DNA of 64,000 bases from Saccharibacillus alkalitolerans. Lineage in GTDB: Bacteria; Bacillota; Bacilli; Paenibacillales; Paenibacillaceae. Position numbers and translations under genes: made by a program. The stretch covers positions 124,001 through 188,000 of the forward strand of contig NZ_JAAFGS010000008.1 of the NCBI RefSeq assembly GCF_011090185.1. Direction: 5' to 3'. How positions within the stretch are numbered: position 1 is the stretch's first letter; each line of letters starts with the position of its first letter. This document shows positions 38,555-47,188 of the stretch, in pieces. The notes beneath the pieces are model-generated. The model saw only the letters and a list, made by a program, of their open reading frames with translations. It was not told the DNA's origin and ran no database searches.

Positions 38555-39819
38555 GCCGCGCCGCCGTATCCGCCTTCGCGGGATTGGGCCGTCCGGGTGC
38601 GCTGTTCCGCCGCCGGCTGCGGGACCACTTGGACTGGGAAATCAAAAACTTGCGCCTGGTCGTCGATTGGGTCGTGGCGCTGTACATCGTCATTCCGTTC
38701 GGGCTGCTCGGCGGCCGCTATTATTACGGCTTCTGGCACGGGGAGATTCCGCCGGTCATGCAGGGCATTCCGCCGATCGCGCTGCTGATCGTTCCGCTGC
38801 TGACGGCGCTGGCTTCCCGGCCGATCCTGATGCTGGAGCCGGCCGACGCCGTGTTCCTGCGGCAGCGTCCCGGCTGGCTGCGCGGCGTGACGGCCCGCGG
38901 ACTTACGCTGTTCGCGGCGTTCCAGGGCATCAAAGCCGCGCTGGTCTTCGCCCTGCTGCTGCCTTTCCTCCGGGAGCTGTACGGGCTCCCGTGGACCGCC
39001 GTCGCCGCGTTGTATGCGGCGGCGTGGGCGCTGCATGCCGCGGCGGGAATGCTGGCGCATTTTATGGGCGTATTCCGGCGGAAACGCCTGAAAGGCAATG
39101 CCGCCTCCGCGGGGCTGCTCGCGGCTTCGGCGCTCTTTCTCTGGGCGGCCGCTTCCGGGACGGCCGCGAGCCTGGCCGCCGCCGCGGGACTCGGCGCGGC
39201 GGCAGCCGTTATGATGCGGAGGCGCGCCGCGCTGTCGCATCATTTCGAGGAGAGCGCCGCCGCCGACCTGGCGGCGCGAATGCGCTTCGCGGCGCTGCTG
39301 CTGTCGCGCGCGGTGGACAAGCCCCGTCCGCCGAAGCGGTCGTCGCGCCTGCTGCGCCGGTCGGGTCCGCTGCTGCCGAGCTTCGTCGGCAGCTGGCGGA
39401 CGCGACAGATCGCCGACGCCGCGCTCAAGAGCGCGCTGCGGGATAGCGGCTACGCGTCGATGTACCTGCCCATCGCGGTCCTCGGCCTGGCGAGCACCGC
39501 CGCCGGTCCGGCCTGGGTCGGCTGGATCCTCGTGCCGCTGATCCTGCTCCTGTTCTCCATGTGGCTGCGCGGGCTCTGGCTGCGCTTCGCCGATCATGCC
39601 TTCCCGCCGGTCGCTTCGATGGACCGGGCGCTGGCGGACTCCGCCTGCGCGCCGACGGTCGGCATCCAGATGCTGCCGCTCGCGTTCGCGCTGACGGCCT
39701 GTCTCGGCGTCAAAGTTCTCGGCGCCTGGTGGGGAGCGTTCGCTTTCGGCCTGCCGGGGGCGGCCGCGGGCGTGCTGCTGGCTTACATGCTGGCCTTGTT
39801 TTGGCAGAAGAAGGAGTAA
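38551..39819 (+). CDS. ecsB: ABC transporter permease EcsB
   Basis: Membrane partner of EcsA, 422 residues with about 10 hydrophobic segments. The N-terminus RRLRDHLDWEIKNLRLVVDWVVALYIVIPFG and the LMLEPADAVFLRQRP segment match EcsB. It overlaps ecsA by 4 bases, giving translational coupling. Composition is very Ala/Leu/Arg-rich (high GC). A hairpin at 39831 mainly serves the convergent flavoprotein gene. Confidence 0.9.
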   Translation: MSRAAVSAFAGLGRPGALFRRRLRDHLDWEIKNLRLVVDWVVALYIVIPFGLLGGRYYYGFWHGEIPPVMQGIPPIALLIVPLLTALASRPILMLEPADAVFLRQRPGWLRGVTARGLTLFAAFQGIKAALVFALLLPFLRELYGLPWTAVAALYAAAWALHAAAGMLAHFMGVFRRKRLKGNAASAGLLAASALFLWAAASGTAASLAAAAGLGAAAAVMMRRRAALSHHFEESAAADLAARMRFAALLLSRAVDKPRPPKRSSRLLRRSGPLLPSFVGSWRTRQIADAALKSALRDSGYASMYLPIAVLGLASTAAGPAWVGWILVPLILLLFSMWLRGLWLRFADHAFPPVASMDRALADSACAPTVGIQMLPLAFALTACLGVKVLGAWWGAFAFGLPGAAAGVLLAYMLALFWQKKE

Positions 39820-39830
39820 CCGACCGAAAA

Positions 39831-39872
39831 CCAAAAAAGCCGGACCGCGTCGCGATGACGAGGTCCGGCTTC
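39831..39872 (-). terminator. Terminator of HI0933-type flavoprotein gene
   Basis: AAGCCGGACC (39837-39846) pairs with GGTCCGGCTT (39862-39871). On the minus strand it is followed by TTTTTTGG, making it a minus-strand terminator. Confidence 0.8.
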
Positions 39873-39906
39873 GATGTTTTTCGGGCGTTTTTTCGGAACC
39901 GCGCTT

Positions 39907-41181
39907 CTATCCCCGCAGCGCCAGCGCCCGTTCCGCCGCGCTCGTGCCCGCCGCATGGCCGGTCGAGAACGCCGCGGTAATGTTGTAACCTCCGGTATAG
40001 CCGTGGATATCCAGCAGCTCGCCGCAGAAGTACAGACCTTCCGTGAACTTCGATTCCAGCGAATGGGGGTCGACTTCCTTCAGGTGGACGCCGCCGCCCG
40101 TCACGAAGGCGTCTTCGATCGACAGCGTGCCGTTCACGGGAATCGGGAAAGCTTTGATCAGCTTCGAAAGTTCGGTCCATTTGGCTTTCGGGATATTGTC
40201 GTGCGTCAGCATCTCGTCGAGTTCCGCGCGCACGAGCAGCAGCGGAATCAACTTTTCCGGCACGGCCGTTTTCAGCACGTTCTTGATCGCTTTTTTCGGC
40301 TCGGCCGCCGTCAGGTTCAGCGTCTCGCGGTATACGTCGTCGGCGCTGCGGTCCGGCATCAGGTCGACCGTGACCCGAACCGTTCCGCCGGCCTGCTTGT
40401 CCAGCTCCTTGACGACGTACTGGCTGCATCGGAGAGCCGCCGGGCCGGAAAGGCCGAAGTGCGTGAACAGCATGTCTCCGACATGGGTGACGAGCTTTTT
40501 CCCTTTGGCGTTCCAAACGGTCAGCTCGATGTCGCGCAGCGACAGCCCCTGCAGCTCTTTGCTCTGGATGAAGGCGGCTCCCGACGTCAGCGGCACTTCG
40601 GTCGGAAACAGCTTCGTGATCGTGTGTCCCGCTTCGATCGCCCACGGATAGCCGTCGCCGGTCGAGCCGGTTTTCGGAACGGACTTGCCGCCGACCGCCG
40701 CGACGACGCACGGAGCGGAAATTTGTTTTCCGTCCTTCAATCTTACGCCCGCCGCCTGCCCGCCTTCATATAATAGACGCTCGACCGGCGTGTTGATCCG
40801 CACTTCGACGCCGAGCGAGCGGACCCGTCCGATCAGCGCGTCCACGACCGTTTTGGCTTTGTCGCTGACCGGGAACATGCGCCCGTTGTCCTCCTCCTTC
40901 AGCGGGATGCCCAGCCCTTCGAAAAAAGCGATGATTTCGCGGCTGCCGAACTGCGACAGCGCGCTGTACAAAAACCGGCCGTTGCCGGGAATCCATTTGA
41001 TGAGCTCGTCGAACTCCTTGTTGTTCGTGACGTTGCAGCGTCCTCCGCCCGAAATGCCCAGCTTGCGCCCGAGCTTGTCTCCCTTGTCGAGCAGCAGAAC
41101 GCGCGCGCCCCGTTCGCCGGCCGCCACGGCGGCCATCAGCCCGGCCGAACCGCCGCCCACGACGATTACGTCATAATCCAA
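39907..41181 (-). CDS. HI0933-family NAD(P)/FAD-dependent oxidoreductase
   Basis: Flavoprotein of the BaiN/YtfP group, possibly a reductase; substrate unknown. It has 424 residues. The FAD-binding N-terminus is DYDVIVVGGGSAGLMAAVAAGERG, followed by LGRKLGISGGGRCNVTN, diagnostic of the family. The C-terminal TGGGVHLKEVDPHSLESK...GLYFCGELLDIHGYTGGYNITAAFSTG is the second FAD contact. TTG 41181 is chosen because AAGGAAG ends 7 bases upstream and no in-frame ATG fits. Confidence 0.92.
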   Translation of the reverse strand: MDYDVIVVGGGSAGLMAAVAAGERGARVLLLDKGDKLGRKLGISGGGRCNVTNNKEFDELIKWIPGNGRFLYSALSQFGSREIIAFFEGLGIPLKEEDNGRMFPVSDKAKTVVDALIGRVRSLGVEVRINTPVERLLYEGGQAAGVRLKDGKQISAPCVVAAVGGKSVPKTGSTGDGYPWAIEAGHTITKLFPTEVPLTSGAAFIQSKELQGLSLRDIELTVWNAKGKKLVTHVGDMLFTHFGLSGPAALRCSQYVVKELDKQAGGTVRVTVDLMPDRSADDVYRETLNLTAAEPKKAIKNVLKTAVPEKLIPLLLVRAELDEMLTHDNIPKAKWTELSKLIKAFPIPVNGTLSIEDAFVTGGGVHLKEVDPHSLESKFTEGLYFCGELLDIHGYTGGYNITAAFSTGHAAGTSAAERALALRG

Positions 41182-41411
41182 GATGCATCTTCCTTTTCCA
41201 GTTGATCGATTTCTTCCATCATAGCATAAAACGGCAGCGCGCAAAGGAGCGGCGTTGCCTTAAACTCCAGCGCGTTTCTGGGTAATTTGTATCGGGAGAA
41301 AAGGTATGCTTTAATCGATAGGAATGGATTTTCTTGAATATGGAAAAGTTGCGGGCCTTTCGGCTGCCAAGAAGTCGGCGCATCGCATCCTTTTAAAGGA
41401 GGTAAGATCAG

Positions 41412-43133
41412 GTGGAGTTGTTCAACGTGTTCATCATCCAGTTTTTGTTAGCCTCGCTTCCCGTCCTCCTGATGCCTTCTTTGGAGATGTTTTTGCGTAA
41501 GCGCGCGTCAGAGCCGCTTCCCCGGCACGGCTGGGATTCCGTCGCCGTCGCCTTTGCGTACGCCAGTTCGGTGTCCCTTCTGCTCTGCTGGATACTCGAT
41601 GCGGGCAGCCTGCGGATCGACGGCCGCTTGGCCCTGCTGCCGACCGGAATGGGGATTTTGTACGGCGCGGCGAAAGGCGGACTGCCGCTGGTCGCGTTAT
41701 ATGTCTTGATGGGGTACCTGTTTTCGAATCCGGGGGAGCTGCTACTTATCGGGCTCGAGGGACTTATCCTGCTTGCGCTCGCTCTGTCGCGTTCGCGGCT
41801 TCTGAGCATGCGAAACGTACGGAGGCGCTTCCTGTTGGCCGCATGGCTGCTGGCCGCCTACTTTCCGCACGCGGCCTTTCGTATCGGGAGGGCCGCGGCA
41901 GAAGGAACGGGCGCCGCTTCCGCGCTTCCGGGCCTGGCGGCCGAGCTGCTGGCCGCCGCCGCCGCGGGAGTCCTGCTGCTGAACTCCCGGCGGGACGTGC
42001 AGCATCGATATTTGTTGAGCGAGCAGGCCGGCGCGATGCGGGAGAAGATGATTCAGGAAGAGACGAAGCTGCAGGCCCTTATGCGAACGCTGCCCGGCTT
42101 CGCGCTCACGCTGGACCGCTCGGGACGAATCACCGGAGTGAATGACCGAGCGTTCAGCGCGCTCAGCAACCGAATGCCGTCCATGACCCGGGAGGCCGTT
42201 GTCGGACTGAGTTTTTCCGAGCTGATTCAATCCATCGGCATGGAGGCCGACCCGCTGTTCCTGCAGGCGCTGGAGCAGACGATCCGCGAAGATCGGGCGA
42301 TCGAACGGGCCTTCGGATTCGGCGGCCGCAAATTCCATGCTTATTTCTCGCCGGCGCACACCGAAGCGGGCGAGGTGGTCGGAGCGGTATGCAGCCTCTA
42401 CGACGTTACGGAAATCGAGCGGATGCGGCTTGAGCTGGAAGACATGAACCGGCTGCGCCTGATCGGGCAGATGGCGGCGGGAGTCACGCACGAGGTCCGC
42501 AACCCGATGGCCGTCGTCCGCGGCTATCTGCAGATTCTCCAGCGCAAGACGCCCGCGGAGTACGCGCATTATTACAAAATCGTTCTCGAGGAACTGGACC
42601 GCGCCGGAGGCATTATCGACGACTTTCTCTCGTTGGCGCGCGCGAAGCGGGAAATGAACGAACGGCGAACGCTGCGCTCGGTCGTCGAGGAGCTGTGGCC
42701 GCTGCTGCAGGCGGATGCGAATCTGCGCGGCCAGACGATTCGGCTCGAAGGCGGCGAGGAAGGGGAGGCGATGCCGATGCATCCCGGCGAGATCAAGCAG
42801 CTCGTTCTGAATTTGGCCCGCAACGCGCTCGAAGCGATGGGAGACAAAGGGGAGCTGGTCATCGCCGTCGAGGAATCGGAAGACGGCGTTCGGCTTCGGG
42901 TGCGGGACAACGGTCCGGGCATTTCGGAAGAGACGCTGGAACGGATCAAGCAGCCTTTTTTTACGACGAAAAAAACGGGAACCGGATTGGGGCTGGCCTT
43001 GTGCATCGGAATCGCCGAACGCCACGGGGGCACGCTGACGATCGACTCCGCGGTGGGGGAAGGCACGGAAGTGCGGGTCGACTTCGTCAAGTCGGGAAAG
43101 GCCTCGGAAGGGCGGGACGGCAGCCGGGGCTGA
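41412..43133 (+). CDS. PAS-containing membrane sensor histidine kinase (orphan)
   Basis: Two-component sensor kinase, 573 residues. Five to seven N-terminal TM helices (about 5-195, LFNVFIIQFLLASLPVLL and following) resemble the LytS-type 5TM region. A PAS domain (about 220-335, LMRTLPGFALTLDRSGRITGVND) follows. The HisKA phospho-acceptor is His360 in GVTHEVRNPMAVVRGYLQIL. The HATPase domain has NLARNALEAM, DNGPGIS and TKKTGTGLGLAL. GTG 41412 lies 8 bases from AAAGGAGGT. No response regulator is nearby, so it may feed the sporulation phosphorelay like KinB-type kinases; this is inference. Confidence 0.92.
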   Translation: MELFNVFIIQFLLASLPVLLMPSLEMFLRKRASEPLPRHGWDSVAVAFAYASSVSLLLCWILDAGSLRIDGRLALLPTGMGILYGAAKGGLPLVALYVLMGYLFSNPGELLLIGLEGLILLALALSRSRLLSMRNVRRRFLLAAWLLAAYFPHAAFRIGRAAAEGTGAASALPGLAAELLAAAAAGVLLLNSRRDVQHRYLLSEQAGAMREKMIQEETKLQALMRTLPGFALTLDRSGRITGVNDRAFSALSNRMPSMTREAVVGLSFSELIQSIGMEADPLFLQALEQTIREDRAIERAFGFGGRKFHAYFSPAHTEAGEVVGAVCSLYDVTEIERMRLELEDMNRLRLIGQMAAGVTHEVRNPMAVVRGYLQILQRKTPAEYAHYYKIVLEELDRAGGIIDDFLSLARAKREMNERRTLRSVVEELWPLLQADANLRGQTIRLEGGEEGEAMPMHPGEIKQLVLNLARNALEAMGDKGELVIAVEESEDGVRLRVRDNGPGISEETLERIKQPFFTTKKTGTGLGLALCIGIAERHGGTLTIDSAVGEGTEVRVDFVKSGKASEGRDGSRG

Positions 43134-43164
43134 AGGCCCCGGTTCGTCTTTGCCGGGAAACGGC

Positions 43165-43193
43165 TTTCCTTTCGTTAGGAGGCACGGTATAAT
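43165..43193 (+). promoter_or_regulatory. Probable bacilliredoxin promoter
   Basis: TATAAT at 43188-43193, with a weak -35 (TTTCCT, 43165-43170) at 17 bases. Confidence 0.5.
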
Positions 43194-43228
43194 GAAAGCA
43201 CATCAACGTTTCGAAGGAGTGAATCGAC

Positions 43229-43663
43229 ATGGCAATGTCTTTCGACCAATACATGCGTGACATGATCCAACCGATGCGGGACGAGCTGACATCGCTCGGC
43301 ATCCGCGAACTTCGTACGCCGGAGGAAGTGGAAGAGAATCTTCCGAACGCTTCGGGAACGACGCTTGTCGTCATTAACTCGGTATGCGGCTGCGCCGCCG
43401 GACAATGCCGTCCCGGCGTCGCTCAGGCGCTGCAGCACGAGAAAAAGCCGAACAACCTGTTTACGGTATTCGCCGGACAGGATAAGGAAGCGACGGCGCA
43501 GGCACGCGAATATTTCGCGCCTTACCCGCCTTCTTCGCCTTCGATCGCGCTGTTCAAAGACGGAGAACTCGTTCACTTTATCGAGCGTCACGGGATTGAA
43601 GACCGCTCCGCCGGCGAGATTGCCGACGAGCTGACCCGGGTGTTCGACGAATACTGCGGCTGA
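43229..43663 (+). CDS. BrxA/BrxB-family bacilliredoxin
   Basis: Thiol-disulfide protein that removes bacillithiol from S-bacillithiolated proteins; cytoplasmic. It has 144 residues. The catalytic CGC motif lies in VVINSVCGCAAGQCRPG near 53-55. FTVFAGQDKEATAQAREYFAPYPPSSPSIALFKDG is the family signature. The tail resembles YqiW (BrxB) a little more than YphP (BrxA), so I leave the symbol open. It implies bacillithiol metabolism in the organism. Confidence 0.94.
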   Translation: MAMSFDQYMRDMIQPMRDELTSLGIRELRTPEEVEENLPNASGTTLVVINSVCGCAAGQCRPGVAQALQHEKKPNNLFTVFAGQDKEATAQAREYFAPYPPSSPSIALFKDGELVHFIERHGIEDRSAGEIADELTRVFDEYCG

Positions 43664-43692
43664 TCCGGATTTCCGGCAGCATTGACAGGCAG

Positions 43693-43731
43693 CGCCCCGG
43701 CAGACGTACGCGTCCCGCCGGGGCGTTTTTT
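43693..43731 (+). terminator. Terminator after bacilliredoxin gene
   Basis: CGCCCCGGC (43693-43701) pairs with GCCGGGGCG (43717-43725), followed by six T. Confidence 0.85.
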
Positions 43732-43817
43732 GTCGCGAAGAGGCATCCGCGGACCGGCGATGCGCGGCACGGAGTCGAAAAATGCGCCGCGTAAGTTCGA
43801 TGTCAGCCTCTAAAGGG

Positions 43818-43823
43818 TATAAT
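43818..43823 (+). promoter_or_regulatory. -10 element of nadE
   Basis: Consensus TATAAT 70 bases before the nadE start; the -35 region (TTCGAT near 43796) is weak. Confidence 0.45.
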
Positions 43824-43893
43824 TGAAGGGAGAGGCGTCATCCATTTTGTCCGGGAGAGACAGATTCCGGATATTCAAAGGAGAGAATGTACG

Positions 43894-44709
43894 ATGAGTT
43901 TGCAGCAGCAGATTATTGCCGAACTGGGCGTTCAGCCCACAATCGATCCGGAAGCCGAGATCCGCAAACGGGTCGACTTCCTGAAACAGTACGTAGTCAA
44001 CTCGGGCACGAACGGCCTGCTGATCGCGATCAGCGGCGGCGTGGACAGCGCGGTGGCGACCGGCCTGTGCAAGCGCGCGACGGACGAGCTGACGCAGGAG
44101 ACCGGGAAGGAATACATCACGCTCGGCGTGTTCCAGCCTTACGGCGAACAGTCCGACATCGAGCACAGCTACGCGACCGCCAAAGCGTTCAACCTGACGC
44201 ATACGGTCGAGACGAACATTCAGGACGCGGTCGAGCACATCGCTTCCACCGTCGAAAAAGGATTCGAAAATCTTGACGCGAGCAATCCGCGCAAGATGAC
44301 GGATAAGGGCAAAGGCAATATCAAAGCCAGAACCCGGATGGTCGTGCAGTACGCGCTGTCGTTCGAGATGAACTTGATCGTCGTCGGCACGGACCATGCG
44401 TCGGAAGCGATCACCGGCTTCTACACGAAGTGGGGCGACGGCGCGGTCGACGTCACGCCTCTGTCCACGCTGAACAAGCGTCAAGTCCGCCAGGTGGCGA
44501 GCGCGCTGGGCGTGCCGGCCGAGATCGTGACCAAAGCGCCGACAGCCGGTCTCTGGGTCGGTCAGACCGACGAGAACGAACTGGGCATCACGTACGACGA
44601 GAACAGCGATTACCTGGAGGGCAAGGAAATCAAGCCGGAAATTCAGTCGCTGTTGGAGAACTATTACAAGAAAACGGCGCATAAGCGCGATCCGATCCCG
44701 GGCATCTGA
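43894..44709 (+). CDS. nadE: Ammonia-dependent NAD+ synthetase
   Basis: Amidates nicotinic acid adenine dinucleotide to NAD+ using ammonia and ATP, the last step of NAD biosynthesis. It has 271 residues, the length of the Bacillus dimeric enzyme without a glutaminase domain. The N-type ATP-pyrophosphatase loop SGGVDSAVATGL lies near 46-57. NIKARTRMVVQYALS, VVGTDHASEAITGFYTKWGDGAVDVTPLSTL and KAPTAGLWVGQTDENELGITY are conserved. A good terminator follows. Confidence 0.97.
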   Translation: MSLQQQIIAELGVQPTIDPEAEIRKRVDFLKQYVVNSGTNGLLIAISGGVDSAVATGLCKRATDELTQETGKEYITLGVFQPYGEQSDIEHSYATAKAFNLTHTVETNIQDAVEHIASTVEKGFENLDASNPRKMTDKGKGNIKARTRMVVQYALSFEMNLIVVGTDHASEAITGFYTKWGDGAVDVTPLSTLNKRQVRQVASALGVPAEIVTKAPTAGLWVGQTDENELGITYDENSDYLEGKEIKPEIQSLLENYYKKTAHKRDPIPGI

Positions 44710-44779
44710 TCGACGCCCGAGCTTCTTCGGCGCGTCGCGCCTGCCGGGCGGACGGAATGCGGTCGGAACACGAGTTCTG

Positions 44780-44808
44780 AAAGGCCTGCTTACGGCAGGC
44801 CTTTTTTC
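44780..44808 (+). terminator. Terminator after nadE
   Basis: AAAGGCCTGC (44780-44789) pairs with GCAGGCC (44795-44801), followed by six T. Confidence 0.87.
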
Positions 44809-44971
44809 TGCGGAAAAGTCGGCAGGGTTTCGGTCGGCCGCTTGTCCAGCATCGGCCGATCCGCCGGCGGAGACGAGATAAGAGGCGGATATCAAAGGAA
44901 GATGCGAGGTCCGAAGACTCCTTCGCGCAGTCCGCAGCCCGCAGTGTTCGCATGCCTGCCCGGATTTTTAG

Positions 44972-44997
44972 AAATAACTGCGCTCAGGCAGCTATTT
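44972..44997 (+). repeat. 26-bp palindromic repeat, copy 1
   Basis: Consensus AAATAA-TGC-N6-7-GCAGCTATTT: here AAATAACTGC ... GCAGCTATTT. The arms are imperfectly self-complementary (AAATAnnTGC with GCAnnTATTT). Confidence 0.7.
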
Positions 44998-45021
44998 GGC
45001 TTAAATCGCGGCCGAATCGAA

Positions 45022-45047
45022 AAATAAGTGCAGCAGAGCAGCTATTT
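45022..45047 (+). repeat. 26-bp palindromic repeat, copy 2
   Basis: AAATAAGTGC ... GCAGCTATTT, 50 bases downstream of copy 1 in the same orientation. Confidence 0.7.
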
Positions 45048-45082
45048 TTTGCGGAAACGTAAAAACAGACATCAAAATGATA

Positions 45083-45108
45083 ATTTAAGTGCTTGTACGC
45101 AGCTATTT
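45083..45108 (+). repeat. 26-bp palindromic repeat, copy 3
   Basis: ATTTAAGTGC ... GCAGCTATTT, 61 bases after copy 2; the left arm has diverged. Confidence 0.6.
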
Positions 45109-45132
45109 CGCAAAAACGTGGCTTTTTTTCGA

Positions 45133-45158
45133 AAATAGCTGCTCCTATGCATTTATTT
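45133..45158 (-). repeat. 26-bp palindromic repeat, copy 4 (inverted)
   Basis: AAATAGCTGC ... GCATTTATTT on the plus strand, so the unit is in reverse orientation, 50 bases after copy 3. Confidence 0.65.
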
Positions 45159-45366
45159 TGGTCCTTTCTCCCGCAGCCCGCAGGTTTTACGCGAATAAAG
45201 GCCCGGAACTGGAGTTCGCCTGCTTCTCCTGCTACAATATAGGGCGAAGCTGAGGGAGAGCTTGTTTCTCCCGATCGGACGGACTGCCGATCGTACGAGC
45301 CGAACGAAACGGCGCGTGCGCGATCGGCTGTCCGATTATGCCTGGGTAAAGTGGAGGAATGCCGAG

Positions 45367-45765
45367 ATGATCTACGGAATCGGCCACGATCTGTTGGAGA
45401 TCGGCCGGATCGCCCGGCTGCTGGAAGGAAGGCTGGGGCAGCGGTTTTTGCAGCGGATTCTCACGCCTGCCGAGCTCGGAATCGCGCGCGCGCGCGGTCC
45501 GAAGCTGCCGGAATTCGCAGCGGGGCGCTTTGCCGCGAAGGAAGCGATCGTCAAAGCTCTGGGAACGGGAATCGGGCAAACTGTCGGATTCGAGGATATC
45601 GAGATCGTTCCGGATGCGCTGGGCAAGCCCTGCGTCCAACTGTCGGAAGGAGCCTGGAACAGGCTGGCCCTGCCGGGAGGGAACGGTTACGTCATACATT
45701 TGAGCATTACGCATCAGCCGGGAATGGCTTCGGCCTTCGCCGTAGTGGAAAGGACGACATCATGA
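45367..45765 (+). CDS. acpS: Holo-[acyl-carrier-protein] synthase
   Basis: Transfers 4'-phosphopantetheine from CoA to apo-ACP, activating fatty-acid synthesis. It has 132 residues. The start IYGIGHDLLEIGRIARLL carries the Mg-binding Asp of the GxDxxxxxR motif, and FAAGRFAAKEAIVKALGTG carries the second conserved WAxKEA-like motif. LSITHQPGMASAFAV is the C-terminal strand. ATG 45367 follows GGAGGAAT. Its stop overlaps the mutY start, so they are translationally coupled. Confidence 0.95.
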   Translation: MIYGIGHDLLEIGRIARLLEGRLGQRFLQRILTPAELGIARARGPKLPEFAAGRFAAKEAIVKALGTGIGQTVGFEDIEIVPDALGKPCVQLSEGAWNRLALPGGNGYVIHLSITHQPGMASAFAVVERTTS

Positions 45766-47039
45766 CTGCCGAAGATCACAAAAACGAAGGAAAAATCGAC
45801 CGCGGACGGTATGCCGAAGAACGCCGGGTGCAGGAGAAGATGGCCGCCGTGGAAGCGGAAGACAGCAAAACGTATTTCAGCCGGGAACTGCTGATTTGGT
45901 ATGACCGCAGCAAGCGCGATCTGCCGTGGCGGAGGCATCGCGATCCCTACTTCATCTGGGTATCGGAAATCATGCTGCAGCAGACGCGGGTCGATACGGT
46001 CATCCCGTATTTCAACCGGTTTATCGAGCGCTTCCCCACGATCCGGGATCTGGCGGAAGCCCCGCAGGAAGACGTGGTCAAGATGTGGGAAGGACTCGGT
46101 TACTATTCGCGGGCTCGCAATCTGCAGGCGGCCGCGCAGCAGATCGTCGAGCTGCACGGAGGACAGATGCCGTCGGAACGCGAGCATGTTTTCGCGCTTA
46201 AGGGAGTCGGTCCGTATACGGCCGGCGCGATTTTGAGCATCGCGTTCAATCGCCCCGAACCGGCGGTCGACGGCAATGTCCTGCGCGTATTGTCGCGCTA
46301 CTTCCTGATCGAAGACGACATCGCCAAGCCGAAGACGAGAATCATGATGGAGAAGATGATTCCGGAGCTGATTCCGGAAGGCCGGGCGTCGGACTTCAAC
46401 CAGGCGCTGATGGAGCTGGGGGCGCTGATCTGCACGCCGAAATCCCCGCACTGCCTGATCTGCCCGGTCATGGAGCACTGCCGCGGCCGGATCGAAGGCC
46501 GGGAACGCGATCTTCCGGTCAAAACGAAGGCGAAGAAGCCGAGACCCGAGCAGAGGCTGGCCGTGCTGCTGGAAGGTTCCGGCGAGCGCGCGGGCCGGGT
46601 GCTGGTCCGCCGGCGGCCGAATACCGGCTTGTTGGCCGGCATGTGGGAACTTCCGCACGTCGCGGCCGGCGGCGAAGATCTGGGACTCGACGCGGCTCAG
46701 CTCGGGGAACTGCTCGAGGATCGCGGATTGTCCTGGTCGCCGATGTCTCCGTACATGACGGCGGAGCATACGTTCAGCCATATTCACTGGACGATGCGGG
46801 TCTTGATCGCCAGGGAGGAGCCGGAAGCGCTGGCGCAGCTGGCCGCCGAAAGCGGCGTGCCGTACGAGGCGGCCGTGCCGGAAGCGGCGGAACTTGACGG
46901 CGCGGAAGGCATCGCGAACGACGGGGCCGACGAAGAATGGCGCTGGATCTCCCGCGAAGACATGTCGGCGATCGCTTTTCCGAATCTGTTCCTGAATATA
47001 TTGAACAAGTATTTTTCGGGAGAAGGCGAACAGGAATAA
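45762..47039 (+). CDS. mutY: A/G-specific adenine DNA glycosylase
   Basis: Base-excision repair enzyme removing A opposite 8-oxoguanine, 425 residues. The catalytic Glu is in SEIMLQQTRVDTVIPYF; the helix-hairpin-helix is LKGVGPYTAGAILSIAF and the catalytic Asp lies in PAVDGNVLRVLSR. The [4Fe-4S] Cys224, 231, 234 and 240 fit C-X6-C-X2-C-X5-C. A C-terminal NUDIX-like 8-oxoG recognition domain (about 260-425, RRRPNTGLLAGMWELPH) is present but contains an acidic, Ala-rich insertion near 370-395. It overlaps acpS by 4 bases. Confidence 0.96.
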   Translation: MTAEDHKNEGKIDRGRYAEERRVQEKMAAVEAEDSKTYFSRELLIWYDRSKRDLPWRRHRDPYFIWVSEIMLQQTRVDTVIPYFNRFIERFPTIRDLAEAPQEDVVKMWEGLGYYSRARNLQAAAQQIVELHGGQMPSEREHVFALKGVGPYTAGAILSIAFNRPEPAVDGNVLRVLSRYFLIEDDIAKPKTRIMMEKMIPELIPEGRASDFNQALMELGALICTPKSPHCLICPVMEHCRGRIEGRERDLPVKTKAKKPRPEQRLAVLLEGSGERAGRVLVRRRPNTGLLAGMWELPHVAAGGEDLGLDAAQLGELLEDRGLSWSPMSPYMTAEHTFSHIHWTMRVLIAREEPEALAQLAAESGVPYEAAVPEAAELDGAEGIANDGADEEWRWISREDMSAIAFPNLFLNILNKYFSGEGEQE

Positions 47040-47109
47040 GGATTGCCGATGTCGCGTCGTTCGATATCGGAAGGCGGCTCCGCGCGGCGATTCCGACAAT
47101 CGCAAAAAC

Positions 47110-47145
47110 AAAAAAACGCCGATCCCGGAGGATCGGCGTTTTTGG
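47110..47145. terminator. Bidirectional terminator between mutY and sodA
   Basis: AACGCCGATCC (47115-47125) pairs with GGATCGGCGTT (47130-47140) around CGGA-type loop with A-run on one side and T-run on the other. Confidence 0.88.
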
Positions 47146-47188
47146 TGCGGTTCGGCCGCTGAGGCCCGGCCGCAGTACCGGAAACTTT

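Larger units (their letters stand above)
44809..45366. other. Gene-free region carrying four palindromic repeats
   Basis: About 560 bases without a supported gene. The central part, 44972-45158, is AT-richer than its surroundings and holds four copies of a 26-bp imperfect inverted repeat, listed separately. The acpS promoter must lie in the last 200 bases, but I see no convincing hexamers. Confidence 0.6.

Noticed and set aside
44972-45158. CRISPR array
   Set aside because: Only four imperfect repeats in mixed orientation with 24-35 bp spacers, one inverted, and no cas genes.
45351-45761. N-terminal extension of the mutY frame
   Set aside because: Lies entirely inside acpS; ATG 45762 coupled to the acpS stop fits the family start.
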